A stretch of DNA of 7,427 nucleotides from Limisphaerales bacterium. Lineage in GTDB: Bacteria > Verrucomicrobiota > Verrucomicrobiia > Limisphaerales > UBA11358. Positions within the stretch are counted from its first letter, which is position 1, and each line of letters opens with the position of its first letter. The translations under genes were made by a program, and so were the position numbers. The notes under the pieces were generated by a model that was given only the letters and a program-made list of their open reading frames with translations, did not search any database and was not told the origin of the DNA. The stretch covers positions 1-7,427 of the forward strand of contig DAIDJC010000171.1 in NCBI GenBank assembly GCA_027451565.1, read 5' to 3'. Positions 5,887-7,427 of the stretch are shown one piece after another.

Positions 5887-6957
5887 ATGGATCACAGCTA
5901 TAAAATATTGATATTGGACGACGATAACGACTGGTTGTCCTTGTGCCGGGATTTGCTGGCGAACACGCTGCCCAGCAAGCCTGAGGTTCTGACGGCCAAC
6001 ACGGCGCGCCGAGCCTTGACCATTCTTGAATCTGGAAATATCCGGCTGTTGATATGCGATTTAAAAATGCCCCGGATAGACGGATTACAAATGCTGGCGA
6101 TTGTGCGCAAACGGTTTCCGGAGCTGCGAACAATAGCACTGAGCGGGTTGGAGGCGGAGGAATATCGTTCCCGTGCATATGCATTGGGGGTGGACTTGTT
6201 CTGGCTCAAGGGGGAAATGCAGCGGAACCCGCGACTTTTCAATGAGTGTCTCGAATCCTTGCTGGGTCGTGACACAACCGCAGGATTTCGAGGCATTCAG
6301 AGCAAAAGCCTGATGGACATCATTCAAATGGAATGTCTTTCGCGCAGTTCCACGGTCTTGCGCATCACGCATGGACCATTGATCGCCAAACTATGGGTTC
6401 AGGAAGGTGACTTGATAGACGCAGAGGCGGAAGGTGCCCGGGGGGAATTTGCTTTTCAACGACTTCTGGCCTGGAAGACAGGCACGTTTGAAAACCTGCC
6501 GCCGGAGCCTGATCGAAACCGCACCATTTTCAAACCCATCAATGCCCTGTTATTGGAATCTGCCCAGACGCTGGATGAAAGCGCCCCATCAGCGGAACCC
6601 GAGCAAATGGAAAGCAGCAGCCACAGGAAAACCATCTGGAAATTATCCCAACTGACTCGAGAAGGGGCGGATTTCATCGTGGCAGTGCCTATGGATGGCA
6701 AGATGGAGCCTGAAGGCCTGGGCACACAAAGCATTTCCTCGCTGACCCATTGGACCCTTCGCGCCAGCGAAGCTGCGGCGCGATTGGGCGAAAAACTGGA
6801 AGCAGGACCCCTTCTCTATTTTTCCGGCCAGAATGTGGAACGTCAGGTGCTATTAATGACACAAAGCGACCGGGTATTCCTGATTGGCTGGCCGAATGAC
6901 GCGAGCGGGAACCTGGTGGAAAAAAGCCGCAAACTTGTTGCATCATGGGATTCTTAA
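5887..6957 (+). CDS. Response regulator: REC-PATAN (DUF4388)-roadblock-like
   Basis: The 356-residue protein has three parts. Residues 4-125 are a receiver domain with the acidic pocket D11-D13, phosphoacceptor Asp58 (LLICDLKMP), switch residue Ser86 (ALSG) and Lys108 (FWLKG). Residues about 133-230 are a PATAN/DUF4388 domain, seen from F-x-G-I-x-x-K-SLMDIIQ, VQEGDLIDAEAEG and GEFAFQRLLAWKTGTFE. Residues about 255-356 resemble a roadblock domain (FIVAVPMDGKMEPEG, then a long alpha-helix and RVFLIGWP). There is no DNA-binding or enzymatic output domain, so it should act by protein contacts. PATAN-REC proteins control type IV pilus motility and its direction in cyanobacteria. It starts the rightward set, divergent from the MglA-type genes, and overlaps the next gene by 13 bases. 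No histidine kinase lies in the window. No Shine-Dalgarno motif precedes ATG 5887. Confidence 0.88.
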   Translation: MDHSYKILILDDDNDWLSLCRDLLANTLPSKPEVLTANTARRALTILESGNIRLLICDLKMPRIDGLQMLAIVRKRFPELRTIALSGLEAEEYRSRAYALGVDLFWLKGEMQRNPRLFNECLESLLGRDTTAGFRGIQSKSLMDIIQMECLSRSSTVLRITHGPLIAKLWVQEGDLIDAEAEGARGEFAFQRLLAWKTGTFENLPPEPDRNRTIFKPINALLLESAQTLDESAPSAEPEQMESSSHRKTIWKLSQLTREGADFIVAVPMDGKMEPEGLGTQSISSLTHWTLRASEAAARLGEKLEAGPLLYFSGQNVERQVLLMTQSDRVFLIGWPNDASGNLVEKSRKLVASWDS

Positions 6958-7298
6958 AGACATTTTTCAGCCGCTTGTTTGGCAGCGCCGCCGGGGTGCG
7001 GGAACTGCCTTCGGGATCAGTGACCGTGGACCAATCCGGATCCATCGTCACCTCCACGGTTTCTTCCACCTTTCCATCAGCCATCCTGCGGCAGGTTGGC
7101 CAGGATGTGGTGATGCTATTTCGCGAGGCGCGGGCAGCCCAAATACCGATGAACCAGGTGAGCCTTCAATTTGGAAGCCTTTTGATAACCGCCCGTGAGT
7201 TGCGCGGTGGCGCTGTTATTTTTCTTTTTCCGCAAACAGCGGTCCCCCAAAACCTGAATGAACCGCGCAATCAATCCCGCAATGAATCCCGCTTATGA
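6945..7298 (+). CDS. Small roadblock-like protein with amphipathic N-terminus
   Basis: The 117-residue product starts with an amphipathic segment, MGFLKTFFSRLFG (1-13), then a compact domain (about 22-96) with roadblock character: GSVTVDQSGSIVTSTV (24-39), a helix around VGQDVVMLFREARA (51-64), strands VSLQFGSLLITARELR (72-87) and GGAVIFLFP (88-96). The tail ends in three NxxR units. The family is not certain, as the roadblock match is by pattern and fold order only. It overlaps the response-regulator gene by 13 bases and the next gene by the ATGA of 7295-7298, so the three are translationally coupled. No secretion signal is evident; the N-terminus could be a membrane or partner contact. No ribosome site precedes the ATG, but overlap makes reinitiation plausible. 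Confidence 0.72.
   Translation: MGFLKTFFSRLFGSAAGVRELPSGSVTVDQSGSIVTSTVSSTFPSAILRQVGQDVVMLFREARAAQIPMNQVSLQFGSLLITARELRGGAVIFLFPQTAVPQNLNEPRNQSRNESRL
7257..7292 (+). repeat. Three tandem 12-base units coding NxxR
   Basis: AATGAACCGCGC, AATCAATCCCGC and AATGAATCCCGC lie head to tail. The second and third differ at one base, the first and third at two. They encode NEPR, NQSR and NESR, just before the last residue of the 117-residue protein. The unit is in frame, so copy number changes would only lengthen or shorten the tail. Confidence 0.75.
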
Positions 7299-7427
7299 CG
7301 CCCAAGGAAATCAACCAACTCGTCGTCCAGATTGAAACCCACATTGAGTGCTGGAAGCAGTTCAACCATTTCATCACGCTGGCCCGGGCCAAGAAATTCG
7401 CGCCCACGGATGAGAACCACTTTCTTG
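7295..7427 (+). CDS. Start of an unrecognised protein, cut by the window edge
   Basis: ATG 7295 overlaps the previous stop by four bases (ATGA), the usual sign of coupled translation. The first 44 residues are visible (MTPKEINQLVVQIETHIECW, then KQFNHFITLARAKKF and APTDENHFL). They are mostly alpha-helical with a mix of acidic, basic and aromatic residues and no signal peptide or membrane span. A coiled-coil-like start is possible. The family cannot be told. By position it belongs to the response-regulator set. Confidence 0.7.
   Translation, partial: MTPKEINQLVVQIETHIECWKQFNHFITLARAKKFAPTDENHFL

Overview
The window looks like chromosomal DNA of a Gram-negative bacterium. Protein style, a proline-rich scaffold type and the near absence of Shine-Dalgarno motifs suggest Verrucomicrobiota or a relative. 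This placement is an inference and is only moderately supported. No rRNA, tRNA, CRISPR array, transposase or integrase is visible.

Left part (1-2271). The window opens inside a Snf2/HepA-type helicase ORF on the + strand that keeps motifs Ia to VI but has no Walker A motif within reach. The sequence before the helicase homology reads more naturally as the start of a different gene on the minus strand, so a rearrangement, truncation or assembly join near 75-170 is possible. A 322-base gap without a convincing gene follows. Then comes a secreted TlpA/thioredoxin-like protein with a CGPC active site. It converges on the next block across about 210 bases.

Main block (2482-7427). Two divergent gene sets share a 242-base intergenic region. 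Leftward run a 668-residue proline-rich scaffold with a duplicated module and a C-terminal roadblock domain, an MglA-type small GTPase 3 bases later, and an MglB-like roadblock protein 22 bases after that. Rightward run a REC-PATAN(DUF4388)-roadblock-like response regulator, a 117-residue roadblock-like protein overlapping it by 13 bases, and the start of an unknown protein overlapping by 4 bases.

How the genes may work together. MglA GTPases and their MglB roadblock partners set cell polarity and control surface motility in Myxococcus and Thermus. PATAN-REC regulators act on type IV pilus motility in cyanobacteria. A GTPase switch, one MglB-like protein, a multidomain scaffold, a phospho-receiver regulator and a further small roadblock protein therefore suggest a signal-controlled polarity or motility switch. 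The scaffold architecture and the particular combination look undescribed to me. The functional assignment is inference. A natural Ala at the Ras-Gly12 position of the GTPase, a dyad over the divergent promoter region, and tandem hairpins inside the scaffold gene are the details most worth a second look.
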